Below the pieces are notes generated by a model. That model did no database searches and was not told the origin of the DNA. It worked only from the letters and a program-made list of their open reading frames with translations. DNA of 53,999 bases, from NCBI GenBank assembly GCA_964592375.1, contig CAZQDP010000006.1:1-53999 (forward strand), written 5' to 3'. The translations under genes were made by a program, and so were the position numbers. Shown piece by piece: positions 1 through 8,069 of this stretch. How positions within the stretch are numbered: position 1 is the first letter of the stretch; each line of letters begins with the position of its first letter. The DNA comes from CAZQDP01 sp964592375 (lineage in GTDB: Bacteria; Bacillota; Clostridia; RUG12999).

Positions 1-3000
1 CAAGACTGAAAAATGTTGCATCGGCTAAAAATGTTCCCGTGATTGATTTTAACACAGACATGACGCAAATCAATAACACATTGCAGGCAAGCAGTCCCAC
101 TTCGACTATTATTGGGAGCGATAGAATACATCCGCTGCAAAACGGACACAATCTGATGGCCTATTTATTTTTGAAGGCACAAGGATTTTCCGGCATTGTA
201 TCCGATGTGGAGATTAATTATGCTACCGGCCTTGTTGTAAAAAGTACCAATGCAAATATTGCGAATGTAGCAAAGGTGGGGAGCGTTTTGCAGTATCAAT
301 ATACGCCACTTTCCCTGCCCATTTTAGCAGATGGCTACTACAATACGGTTTCCGGCTGGGGCGCAAACATTGATGAGCTCAACCAAGAGCTTTTAAAGGT
401 TACTGGTGTTCCGGCAGGGTCATATCGAGTGAAAATGGATGGAGTAACCGTTGGGCAATACTCTGAAAGTCAAATAGCAAGTGGAATTAACCTCGCGACA
501 CTTGCAAACAATCCGGAGAAAACGAAGCTCACTGCCATTCGAACAAAAAGCGAAGACAAATATAATACGGAAATTAAACTACGTGACCTTGCATTTACGT
601 TGTGGATGATGTCGATTTATGGATACACAGATATTAATGCATATAAAGCCGATAAGTATGCCGGCATGGATGCATTTAACCAAACACGTCTTAACAATGC
701 GGTGTACGCATATAGCAACACAGAACTGATTAAAACTCAAATTGCCGAAAAGGAAGCGGCCTTAAAGACGGCAGCCTCTCCGGCACTCATTGAAATGGAG
801 CTTACAGACCAGGCTGATGTAACGCCATCCCCGGCGCCAACACCGGATGCTTCAAAATCTATTCTTTACGAAAGCTTTGACAGCTTTCCGGTGCAAGAAT
901 ACACGCTTCCGGCATCACAAAATGGATGGAACATGTCCAGCGGCGAAGCGACAACTGCAAAAATGCAGGCAATTGAGGAAAATGGTAACAAATATTTTAA
1001 AATGTCAAGAATATCGGCTCCTACTGCTAACAACTCACCAATAATGGAAAAATCATTCACGGCGCAAACCGGTATATTTACCGTAGAAGCCGATCTAAAA
1101 TATCCGGCAGGAACGGAACAGGTATATATTAGACTTACCGGCGCAAACAATAATGCCGGAGGAAGAGGATGGGTGCCCGCGGTAGGCATTAACTTATCTT
1201 CTGCAGGAGCATTTTCCGCATTTAATCAACTTGATGGTGCAGGTACAGGTAGCATTGCATCCGGACTGGATGCAACCGCATTTCAGCACATGAAGGTGGA
1301 AGTCAATGTGCCGAAGAATGTGTTTAAGGTTTATGTCAATGGCAGCAGCACTGCTGTTACCAATCCCAGAGCAATTCCAAGTCCAAACACAAAAGGCAGA
1401 ACAGCGGATGAATGGGACTTTAGAGAAAGTGGTAATGTCATCTGGTCAAACATCAATAAGGTAGATGTCTGCCTTGCAAACTCAACAACTGTAGGGAGCA
1501 CTGGCGCGGTTGATAATGTATGGGTTTATGATCAATACACTTACTATGGAACTACGCCTGCACCAACGACGGTTCCCACCGCAACTCCGGTGTCAACACC
1601 CACACCCACGCCCACCGTCACACCCGCCACCACACCGACATCCACTTCTACCATAACAGCTTCGCCCGGAGAAACTCCGGATCCTTCGAAGGTTATATTA
1701 TATGATGATTTTCAAACATACACGGCACAAACCTATGCAATGGGAACGCCCATTGGTGCATGGAGTCTTTCGTGCTCTGCAGAAGCCGCTACTACAGAGA
1801 GCGCCATTGTAAATGAATTAGGCAATCAATTTATGACTTTGAAAAGGAAAACTGTCTCTACTGCGAATAATATGCCCATGGCAGCAAGATCCATTACGCC
1901 TCAAACCGGCAGATTTATCGTGGAGGCGGATATGCGAACCATTGCAGCCACGGGGGATGTCATATACTTGAGGCTAACAGGGGCAAATAATAGTTCCGCG
2001 AGAAGCTGGGTGCCTCCTGTTGGCATTAGCCTTAGTCCTGCAGGCGCACTTGTCGCCTTTAATGACCCAAGCGGAACAGGATCGGTCACTGCTGCATCCG
2101 GCCTCGCAGGAAACACATTTCATCACATCAAACTGGATGTCAACATTACCACGCAATCCTTTAGAATATACCTTAACAGAAGTCTTTCTGCACTTGTAAA
2201 CACTTCAACCGGCGGCAGAGACTGGCCGTTTAGAGAAAGTGGAAGCATCACTTGGAGCAATATCAATAAAATCGATTTTTGTTTAAGCTCTGCTGCTCTG
2301 TTTGAAGCGGGAGTTGATAATGTACTGATTTACGATCCGAGCGTGTATACGCCTCCGGCTGTGGATGATGTCATTTTTAGCGATAAATTTGATCAGTATA
2401 CTGCAGGTGCGCCGCAAGCACCATGGAGCAATGCTTCCAGTGCTGGTGCCAGTGCCTCGATTGTGGACAATGCACCCGCAAATACAGGCAAAGCAATGAA
2501 GCTTTCCACTGCATCGGGAGCGACAAGTGTCATTCAAGCTGTAGGCAAAAACACGGTTGCTTTTGCTACGCAAACAGGTAAATTTAATGTTCGTAGCAGG
2601 GTGTATGTACCATCCACTTCGCAGAAAGGTTTGCAATTGCGATTGTGGTCACCTAGCTATTCATTTCCTTACGCAGTAGGCGTTGTAGCATCCACTACCG
2701 GAAGTGTTTTAGCGATTACAGACCCAAGCGGCCTCAACCCTTCGGCTGCATATACAAAGGATGCATGGAACACCATAGAGGTGGAAGTAGATATTTCAAA
2801 CCAACGATATCGATTTAAGGTCAATGATGGCACATATGGTGCATATGCTGCATTTAGGCCCAACGCATCGGGATCGCCTCAAACCAGCATCAGCATGATT
2901 GACTTTGCAGATGAAGCATCCAACAAAACGAGCGAGCTGTATATAGATGATGTCTATATTTATAAAACAATGCAAACAGTGCTGCCTGACATGGAAATGA

Positions 3001-4703
3001 GCGTAGCAGGATTTGTGGTGGATGGAGATGAATTTAATACCGCCAATGTGGTTACAAAAGCAGGGGACGCCAAAATCAATATGCTTTTAACAAATAACCT
3101 GGAAAGCGCTGTGACACCCGTCGTCATCACCGCAGTATACAACGGCAATAAGTTAGCAGCACTCACTAAAAAAGAAATTCCAATTGGTAGTGGAAAAATT
3201 GCGTCAACAGAGCTTTCCGTTACAATTCCAGACCAGATTTTGGATGGCAGTGTGAAAGTCATGTTTTTAAGTGACACAATCAACTTAAAACCGTATATGG
3301 CTCCCTATACTATTCCTCTGAAAATTGCAAACGAACTGCGTATGCCGAATGTTTTTACCAGCAACATGGTGTTGCAAAGAAATGAACCCATCAATGTATT
3401 TGGCGAAGCACCAAGTGATGCGCAGGTCACCATTTCGTTTAATGGAAAACAAACAAGTACAACAGCCCATAACGGACGGTTTATAGCAGCCCTTCCCCAG
3501 GAGGGTGCATCCTTTGATGGAAAGGACCTTACGGTTACAGCGGTAAAGGGGAGTTACAATAAAACCTTGACATATACAAACGTGGTGGTAGGGGATGTTC
3601 TTTACGCCTCCGGACAGTCTAATATGCAGATGGCTATATCAGGACTAAACATTACGCCCACAACGGTTCCGGAAAACTTCCGATTATTTACCGTATCAAA
3701 CGTGAAGGATATGTATACAAGAGTGAATAATCCGAACAGCCTTAGCGAAAGATGGAAGATAATCAATACAGGATCAGATGCAAGAGCAAGCTCTGCTGTG
3801 ATGTATTATATCGTTGAGTTTATGCGAAACAATGGCGTAACCGATGCGCCCATTGGTGTTATCCATTGCTCGTGGGGAGGAACATCCATAGAAAGCTGGT
3901 ATAGCTATGATGCATTTAACAATAGCACAGATGCAACCTTAAATAATGTATATAACAGGTATATGAATAATATTGAGCTAGGCTCTCAGAAGATTAAAAC
4001 TGCAAGGCTTTACTATTCCATGGTGCGTTCGGTTATGCCGTATACGATTAAGAGTGTGGTTTGGTATCAAGGAGAGAGTGATGTAGGATATGCATATGAT
4101 GTAATGCTGAAAAAATTTATTGAGGATTACAGAGTGAAATGGGGCATTTCCAGTTTGCCGTGCTTTGTTGTACAACTACCGGGCTATACGCAACCAAGCT
4201 GGCCGTCCTTCCGCTTAAAGCAGTGGGCGGTTACGAAAACCACTCCTTACACCTATGTGGGAATCACAAATGATACAGGTAACCCTGCCGACATTCATCC
4301 TACGGATAAAAGTGTGGTGGGCGAAAGAATGGCAAGGCTCATGATGAATAAGCTTTGGAGCATTGATATTCCTTACAGCGGACCTGTATACAAGAGCAAG
4401 ACGATTAATGCAAATCAGATTACACTGAGTTTTGATTATGTAAGTGATGGTCTGCATGGCGCGCTTGGAAGCATGAATACCGATGGGACATTGCCGGGCT
4501 TTGAGATTGCAGGTTCAGATGGGGTTTGCAAAGCTGCAACAGCTACAATTGTGGGTGATACTGTGGTGGTATCCTCTACGCAGGTGGCGTCTCCGGTGAA
4601 TGTACGCTATGCGTACACAGACATACCGTTTAAGAGTCTATGCAATGTAACAGGTCAGCTCAAGCTTCCCTGCGGACCCTTTAGAACGGATGGGCTTTAC
4701 TAG
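1..4703 (+). CDS. Large multimodular extracellular esterase (SGNH + sialate O-acetylesterase modules), 5'-truncated
   Basis: The reading frame is open to the left window edge, so the true start lies upstream and the GTG at 39 is internal. About 1,560 residues are visible. The first ~50 residues end an SGNH/GDSL hydrolase: a D-x-x-H-P block lies at about 120-135. Then come a Pro/Thr linker (about 815-850), a LamG-like beta-sandwich module (about 860-1545), a long Pro/Thr linker (about 1555-1685), a second module clearly related to the first (about 1690-2330), and a third, more diverged one (about 2365-2975). The C-terminal part (about 3320-4690) is a sialate O-acetylesterase (SASA) domain with GQSNM near 3612, WYQGESD near 4062 and DIHPTD near 4290, which supply the catalytic Ser and the Asp-His pair. 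The family removes O-acetyl groups from sialic acids or plant and host polysaccharides. No sortase signal or SLH repeat follows, so I infer secretion without a C-terminal anchor. The substrate is not determined. Confidence 0.85.
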   Translation, partial: RLKNVASAKNVPVIDFNTDMTQINNTLQASSPTSTIIGSDRIHPLQNGHNLMAYLFLKAQGFSGIVSDVEINYATGLVVKSTNANIANVAKVGSVLQYQYTPLSLPILADGYYNTVSGWGANIDELNQELLKVTGVPAGSYRVKMDGVTVGQYSESQIASGINLATLANNPEKTKLTAIRTKSEDKYNTEIKLRDLAFTLWMMSIYGYTDINAYKADKYAGMDAFNQTRLNNAVYAYSNTELIKTQIAEKEAALKTAASPALIEMELTDQADVTPSPAPTPDASKSILYESFDSFPVQEYTLPASQNGWNMSSGEATTAKMQAIEENGNKYFKMSRISAPTANNSPIMEKSFTAQTGIFTVEADLKYPAGTEQVYIRLTGANNNAGGRGWVPAVGINLSSAGAFSAFNQLDGAGTGSIASGLDATAFQHMKVEVNVPKNVFKVYVNGSSTAVTNPRAIPSPNTKGRTADEWDFRESGNVIWSNINKVDVCLANSTTVGSTGAVDNVWVYDQYTYYGTTPAPTTVPTATPVSTPTPTPTVTPATTPTSTSTITASPGETPDPSKVILYDDFQTYTAQTYAMGTPIGAWSLSCSAEAATTESAIVNELGNQFMTLKRKTVSTANNMPMAARSITPQTGRFIVEADMRTIAATGDVIYLRLTGANNSSARSWVPPVGISLSPAGALVAFNDPSGTGSVTAASGLAGNTFHHIKLDVNITTQSFRIYLNRSLSALVNTSTGGRDWPFRESGSITWSNINKIDFCLSSAALFEAGVDNVLIYDPSVYTPPAVDDVIFSDKFDQYTAGAPQAPWSNASSAGASASIVDNAPANTGKAMKLSTASGATSVIQAVGKNTVAFATQTGKFNVRSRVYVPSTSQKGLQLRLWSPSYSFPYAVGVVASTTGSVLAITDPSGLNPSAAYTKDAWNTIEVEVDISNQRYRFKVNDGTYGAYAAFRPNASGSPQTSISMIDFADEASNKTSELYIDDVYIYKTMQTVLPDMEMSVAGFVVDGDEFNTANVVTKAGDAKINMLLTNNLESAVTPVVITAVYNGNKLAALTKKEIPIGSGKIASTELSVTIPDQILDGSVKVMFLSDTINLKPYMAPYTIPLKIANELRMPNVFTSNMVLQRNEPINVFGEAPSDAQVTISFNGKQTSTTAHNGRFIAALPQEGASFDGKDLTVTAVKGSYNKTLTYTNVVVGDVLYASGQSNMQMAISGLNITPTTVPENFRLFTVSNVKDMYTRVNNPNSLSERWKIINTGSDARASSAVMYYIVEFMRNNGVTDAPIGVIHCSWGGTSIESWYSYDAFNNSTDATLNNVYNRYMNNIELGSQKIKTARLYYSMVRSVMPYTIKSVVWYQGESDVGYAYDVMLKKFIEDYRVKWGISSLPCFVVQLPGYTQPSWPSFRLKQWAVTKTTPYTYVGITNDTGNPADIHPTDKSVVGERMARLMMNKLWSIDIPYSGPVYKSKTINANQITLSFDYVSDGLHGALGSMNTDGTLPGFEIAGSDGVCKAATATIVGDTVVVSSTQVASPVNVRYAYTDIPFKSLCNVTGQLKLPCGPFRTDGLY

Positions 4704-4717
4704 ATTTTAATACTACT

Positions 4718-4748
4718 TTTGGTGGGCATCGTAAACGGTGCCCACTTT
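4718..4748 (+). repeat. Copy 1 of a 31-bp palindromic repeat
   Basis: This 31-bp block matches 6717-6747 at 30 of 31 positions, including the stem, the TAAA loop and flanking TTTG and TTT. The only difference is A/G in the right stem arm. Both copies act as terminators and together bracket the acyltransferase pair. Confidence 0.8.
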
Positions 4749-4751
4749 TTT
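4722..4751 (+). terminator. Rho-independent terminator of the esterase gene
   Basis: A 10-bp stem (GTGGGCATCG with CGGTGCCCAC, one G-T pair) closes a TAAA loop and is followed by six T. It starts 18 bases after the esterase stop codon. Its hairpin recurs almost unchanged at 6721-6744. Confidence 0.85.
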
Positions 4752-4826
4752 GTGCAAAAATATATAAATAGTGCACAAAAATAGTACAAACATTTGATGT
4801 AAAATAGATAAATTTAATAAAAAGTA

Positions 4827-4856
4827 TTGTCATTTGGGATGCAATAGTGATATAAT
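4827..4856 (+). promoter_or_regulatory. Sigma-A type promoter of the acyltransferase pair
   Basis: TTGTCA (4827-4832) and TATAAT (4851-4856) are separated by 18 bases in AT-rich DNA. It is the only good promoter between the esterase terminator and the next genes. Confidence 0.65.
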
Positions 4857-5036
4857 AAAATAATTAGAAAAATATGCCTATTAAGCTTTCGTTTTATACT
4901 ATTTTGATGATGCTTTGGGTAATCAGTTTTTAGTGATGGTAGCATCATGTAAAAGTACTGGCGAAATACGGAATCAATATGGAAACCCACGGAGCACGAA
5001 GGCATATTTGAATGCATGAGTGGAGGGCGGTACAAG

Positions 5037-5444
5037 ATGCTGAAAAAAGGCATGATTATCCTGTCTGCATTAGGCTTATACTGCTTGCAGTGCGTTGCAG
5101 CAGAGCCATGGATTACCCAGCAGAGAATAAAAAGAATGGAGGATATCCGAAAGGCATTGGGCGCACCAAGGCCGTACTTTTGGATATTTACTTCCTTTGC
5201 TGTGATGCTCATTGTTGCCATGGTAGTTTATGTGCGAGGGTTTGATGCATTCAAAGTGGAAGCACAGAAACAAGATGACCTTCGTAGTCATCCCTATGGA
5301 GCTACGCAGGAAAATCCTGAAGCATTGCATAGCTCAGAGTGCCAGCCCCAGGCGCTTCATGATGTATCACAGTCCGGGGCATGCCCTGCACCTTTTAGTG
5401 ATATGCCAAATCAAATAAGCCGGGAGGTGCAAGATGAGCAGTAA
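5037..5444 (+). CDS. Small membrane protein of unknown function, coupled to the acyltransferase
   Basis: 135 residues if translation starts at ATG 5037, which has GGAGGG at 5021-5026, ten bases upstream. An in-frame ATG at 5016 would put that site inside the gene. The N-terminus is a hydrophobic segment after two Lys, resembling a signal peptide or membrane anchor. A second transmembrane segment follows near residues 48-65, after a charged stretch rich in Arg, Lys and Glu. The C-terminal ~65 residues are hydrophilic. The gene overlaps the start of the acyltransferase by 11 bases, so the two are probably translationally coupled. I do not recognise the family. An accessory subunit for the acyltransferase is an inference from position only. 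Confidence 0.6.
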   Translation: MLKKGMIILSALGLYCLQCVAAEPWITQQRIKRMEDIRKALGAPRPYFWIFTSFAVMLIVAMVVYVRGFDAFKVEAQKQDDLRSHPYGATQENPEALHSSECQPQALHDVSQSGACPAPFSDMPNQISREVQDEQ

Positions 5445-6675
5445 ACGCGCACAAGCAATCCCCGGTTACTTGGATGCACTTGATGGCATTCGCGCCATTG
5501 CTGTTATCATGATTGTGATTTTTCATAATTGGCAACAGAGCTGGATAGGATTTGATATTAAAATAGTTCAATTTGTAATACCGCTGGCTGAACTTCAGCG
5601 ATATGGATACTTGGCACTTGAAATGTTTTTTGTGATGAGTGGATTTTGCCTGATGTATCCTGTTGCGCGACATATGTTAGAAGGTGCAAAGGACTTCGAC
5701 TGGAAAGATTTTTTTATCAAACGTGCCAGACGAATTCTGCCTTCCTACTATTTTGCTCTCGCTATCATGTATATTTTTCCAATACTTGGCGGTGGCATTT
5801 ACAAAAAACCACCCGCAGAAGCACTCAGAATGCTATTTGCTTGCCTCACCTTTACTCACAATTTTTGGCCTGAAGTGGATGGCGCTATGGTGGCAACCGC
5901 ATGGACGCTTGCAGTTGAGGTGCAGTTTTATCTCTTGTTTCCACTTTTTGTTTGGTGCTTTAAGAAAAGACCCGTTCTAACATTTGTCATGATGAGTGTT
6001 ATAGGAAACGTAGCACGTTATATTTACATGTTGCCAGAAAAGGTGACGATTGTTCAGCGCATGGCGGTACTCGGCTACATTGATATGTTCGCACTTGGTA
6101 TGATTGGTGCATATGTTTTGGTTTATCTGCGAAATCATGCCAACCTAAAAATGTTAGCTCCTATGATGACGATGTTATCCATCGTTTCCACAGCTATTTT
6201 ATGGGAGTTTATCAAGTGGCTTGCAAAGTCTAACGTACCTAATTTGGATAAGTCCATGTATTGGCAAACTTTGTATCGTTATCCGTTTTCTTTTGCAATC
6301 GCTATTTGGATTGTATCCACTTGTCTTGCCTCGCCGTTTTGGGCCAAAAAAGTGTTTGGGAACAAGGTGATGATTTTTTTCTCAACCATTTCATACAATT
6401 TATTTTTATGGCATCAAAACATCAATATATTTTTTAGGCGAAAAAACATTCCTTTTGTTGCGGAAGGGTTGCCTCAGAATAATCATGATGCCATGATTAA
6501 ATATATGTGTTTGACCTTGGGTATCAGCATTTTGGTATCGGTGACAATTACATATGCCATAGAGTTGCCTTTCGCAAAATACTCACTTGTAGGAATTTGC
6601 AGAAATATTGTTCATTATGCAAAAGAAAAGCTATTGAGAAGAAGGCAGGAAAAAGAAAAGCAACTTGAAGCATAG
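5434..6675 (+). CDS. Acyltransferase family 3 membrane protein (OafA/YrhL-like)
   Basis: 413 residues with the typical start of the acyltransferase-3 family: Y-L-D-A-L-D-G-I-R-A, then a first membrane helix ending at His31, the family's candidate catalytic residue. The conserved KRARRILPSYYF block lies at residues 96-107. About ten hydrophobic segments follow, and the protein ends in a basic cytoplasmic tail. Members use acyl-CoA to O-acylate envelope polysaccharides, peptidoglycan or exported lipids. No SGNH domain is fused, so this is the membrane-only form. The SGNH esterase upstream is a separate transcription unit. The acceptor is unknown. The gene overlaps the preceding membrane-protein gene and is followed by the second copy of the twin terminator. 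Confidence 0.88.
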   Translation: MSSKRAQAIPGYLDALDGIRAIAVIMIVIFHNWQQSWIGFDIKIVQFVIPLAELQRYGYLALEMFFVMSGFCLMYPVARHMLEGAKDFDWKDFFIKRARRILPSYYFALAIMYIFPILGGGIYKKPPAEALRMLFACLTFTHNFWPEVDGAMVATAWTLAVEVQFYLLFPLFVWCFKKRPVLTFVMMSVIGNVARYIYMLPEKVTIVQRMAVLGYIDMFALGMIGAYVLVYLRNHANLKMLAPMMTMLSIVSTAILWEFIKWLAKSNVPNLDKSMYWQTLYRYPFSFAIAIWIVSTCLASPFWAKKVFGNKVMIFFSTISYNLFLWHQNINIFFRRKNIPFVAEGLPQNNHDAMIKYMCLTLGISILVSVTITYAIELPFAKYSLVGICRNIVHYAKEKLLRRRQEKEKQLEA

Positions 6676-6716
6676 TGGCGGCAGATTGGATTTTTGTATT
6701 GATGCATTTTCATGCG

Positions 6717-6747
6717 TTTGGTGGGCATCGTAAACGATGCCCACTTT
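6717..6747 (+). repeat. Copy 2 of the 31-bp palindromic repeat
   Basis: Matches 4718-4748 at 30 of 31 bases; the coding sequences between the copies are unrelated to those outside. Confidence 0.8.
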
Positions 6748-6753
6748 ATTTTT
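6721..6753 (+). terminator. Rho-independent terminator of the acyltransferase gene
   Basis: A perfect 10-bp stem (GTGGGCATCG / CGATGCCCAC) with a TAAA loop, followed by TTTATTTTT. It is near-identical to the hairpin at 4722-4745. Confidence 0.85.
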
Positions 6754-6776
6754 GAAATATAAATTTAATATTGCAA

Positions 6777-6806
6777 TTGACAGGAATAGTATAGATGATG
6801 TAGAAT
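6777..6806 (+). promoter_or_regulatory. Sigma-A type promoter of the lipoprotein gene
   Basis: A consensus TTGACA (6777-6782) is followed after 18 bases by TAGAAT (6801-6806), 85 bases before the chosen start codon. Confidence 0.7.
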
Positions 6807-6890
6807 ATACGTATAGTAGATAAAAGAGCGGCTATCTTTTTTATCTGTATATAATAATGGTGACATATGGGTTTTTTGAAAGGACGAGAA

Positions 6891-7463
6891 ATGATGAAAC
6901 GATATATTTGTGCTTTGCTTGTATTGATGCTTTGCAGTGCGTTTACGGCTTGCTACGATACTGATAGTAAAATCAATCAGGAATATCAATCAGACCGTTT
7001 CGCTTTGTCTTTTAAATACACCGAGCCTTTGGGCAAGCTTACAGAAACCGAGCAGGGTGTATATTATCAGTGGCCGGGCGTGATGGAGATGTATTTAACC
7101 TCTTTTTTTGTGGCATCACTGGAGGATGATATTATGGTGCAACTTGGGGAGGAGCTTCAAGAGGCATTTCCGGATGCCGGAAATGTAGAAACGAAGGATG
7201 GTGTATACTTTGGTGTGCCCGGTTTTGCGGTTAATTTTGATGTATCGGAAAACGTAGCAGATGGCAAGGTTACTTTATATTATATGACAGATGGAAATCT
7301 ATCGTATTCTGTATTTGTAAGAACATATCCGGCAGGTAGCAAAAAAGTAGCACTCGCGGCGCAGATTGCTACCAGTGTGATACTCAATCCACCACCCCAG
7401 GAGCAAACGCAAAAGGCGGCTGAAAATGCACCGAAGCTAAAACCGAACATTATTCCCGACTAA
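6891..7463 (+). CDS. Putative lipoprotein of unknown function
   Basis: 190 residues from ATG 6891, chosen because AAAGGA lies seven bases upstream; an earlier in-frame ATG at 6867 lacks a good site. The N-terminus has two Met, Lys-Arg, a hydrophobic core and S-A-F-T-A-C, a lipobox-like signal ending at a Cys that would be lipidated. The mature part is a soluble domain of about 165 residues with alternating strands, ending in a Pro/Gln-rich tail. The fold resembles small PsbP-like secreted proteins, but this is a weak impression. It is a single-gene unit with its own promoter and terminator. Function is not determined. Confidence 0.7.
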   Translation: MMKRYICALLVLMLCSAFTACYDTDSKINQEYQSDRFALSFKYTEPLGKLTETEQGVYYQWPGVMEMYLTSFFVASLEDDIMVQLGEELQEAFPDAGNVETKDGVYFGVPGFAVNFDVSENVADGKVTLYYMTDGNLSYSVFVRTYPAGSKKVALAAQIATSVILNPPPQEQTQKAAENAPKLKPNIIPD

Positions 7464-7476
7464 TAAAAATGAATAG

Positions 7477-7508
7477 GGTACTTTGTATTTGTGCAAAGTA
7501 CCTTTTTT
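7477..7508 (+). terminator. Rho-independent terminator of the lipoprotein gene
   Basis: A 9-bp stem (GGTACTTTG at 7477-7485 with CAAAGTACC at 7494-7502) is followed by six T. Confidence 0.85.
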
Positions 7509-7548
7509 ATTGCCGGAATATAAATATGGAATAAAACGAAAATTTTTC

Positions 7549-7577
7549 TTGAAATTTGCGTTTAAAAGAGATATAAT
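7549..7577 (+). promoter_or_regulatory. Sigma-A type promoter of the gtrA operon
   Basis: TTGAAA (7549-7554), a 17-base spacer and TATAAT (7572-7577), 35 bases before the gtrA-like start. Confidence 0.75.
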
Positions 7578-7611
7578 AATAAAGATTGAAATAGGACAGG
7601 TAGGTAATGAT

Positions 7612-8025
7612 ATGAAGCATAAGGAAATGGTGCTAGAGTTTATACGGTATGTATTTGTTGGAGGATTTGCTTTTATAGTGGATTTTGCCACACTGGCACT
7701 TTGCAAGGAATATATTTTTGCCACATTAGGAAGTGTTGGTCTTTATTTAGCAGTATTTGCAGGATTTATGACTGGAATTGTTGCCAATTATATGTTATCC
7801 TTATGGTTTGTTTTCGTCAATGACAAGCAGAAAGAGAAAGGCAGAGGTCTATCTGCTTTTTTATTGTTTGTTATCATTGGTATCATTGGACTGGGTCTTA
7901 CGGAACTTGGTATGTGGGCTGGCGTAGAAGTGGTTGGAATGCATTATATGATTACCAAAATAGGTGTTGCAGCTATTGTACTCATTTGGAATTATGCGGC
8001 AAGAAAAATTTTTATTTTTAAGTAG
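7612..8025 (+). CDS. GtrA-family membrane protein
   Basis: 137 residues from ATG 7612, preceded by GGACAGGTAGGT. The frame is open further upstream, but that stretch covers the promoter and terminator. Four hydrophobic segments and the start K-E-M-V-L-E-F-I-R-Y-V-F-V-G-G match the GtrA family. These proteins are thought to flip polyprenyl-phosphate-linked sugars across the membrane or to assist the glycosyltransferases that make them. It is first in a three-gene operon with a flavoenzyme (44 bases downstream) and a multi-pass GT-C-like protein. This supports a role in supplying lipid-linked sugar to the outer face. Confidence 0.82.
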   Translation: MKHKEMVLEFIRYVFVGGFAFIVDFATLALCKEYIFATLGSVGLYLAVFAGFMTGIVANYMLSLWFVFVNDKQKEKGRGLSAFLLFVIIGIIGLGLTELGMWAGVEVVGMHYMITKIGVAAIVLIWNYAARKIFIFK

Positions 8026-8069
8026 CGCTTGGCAAAAGAAGGCTAAAAAAGCAGCAGGAGGATGAAAAT

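Larger units (their letters stand above)
4704..5036 (+). other. Intergenic region with terminator, promoter and long leader
   Basis: These 333 bases hold the esterase terminator, the promoter at 4827-4856 and about 170 bases of leader before the small membrane protein. Within the leader, ATGATGCT at 4907-4914 can pair with AGCATCAT at 4941-4948. I see no convincing reading frame or known RNA family here. Confidence 0.6.

Noticed and set aside
39..41. GTG as the start of the large esterase
   Set aside because: The frame is open to the window edge and the preceding codons fit an SGNH domain end; no ribosome binding site precedes it.
1555..1690. Pro/Thr-rich repeats as a CRISPR or tandem-repeat element
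   Set aside because: The repetition is at codon level (Thr-Pro linker) with no regular unit or spacers.
866..3470. Several minus-strand open frames under the esterase
   Set aside because: They are shadows of a clear domain protein on the plus strand, with no ribosome binding sites or recognisable products.
7483..7611. N-terminal extension of the GtrA-like protein
   Set aside because: It spans the preceding terminator and the consensus promoter.
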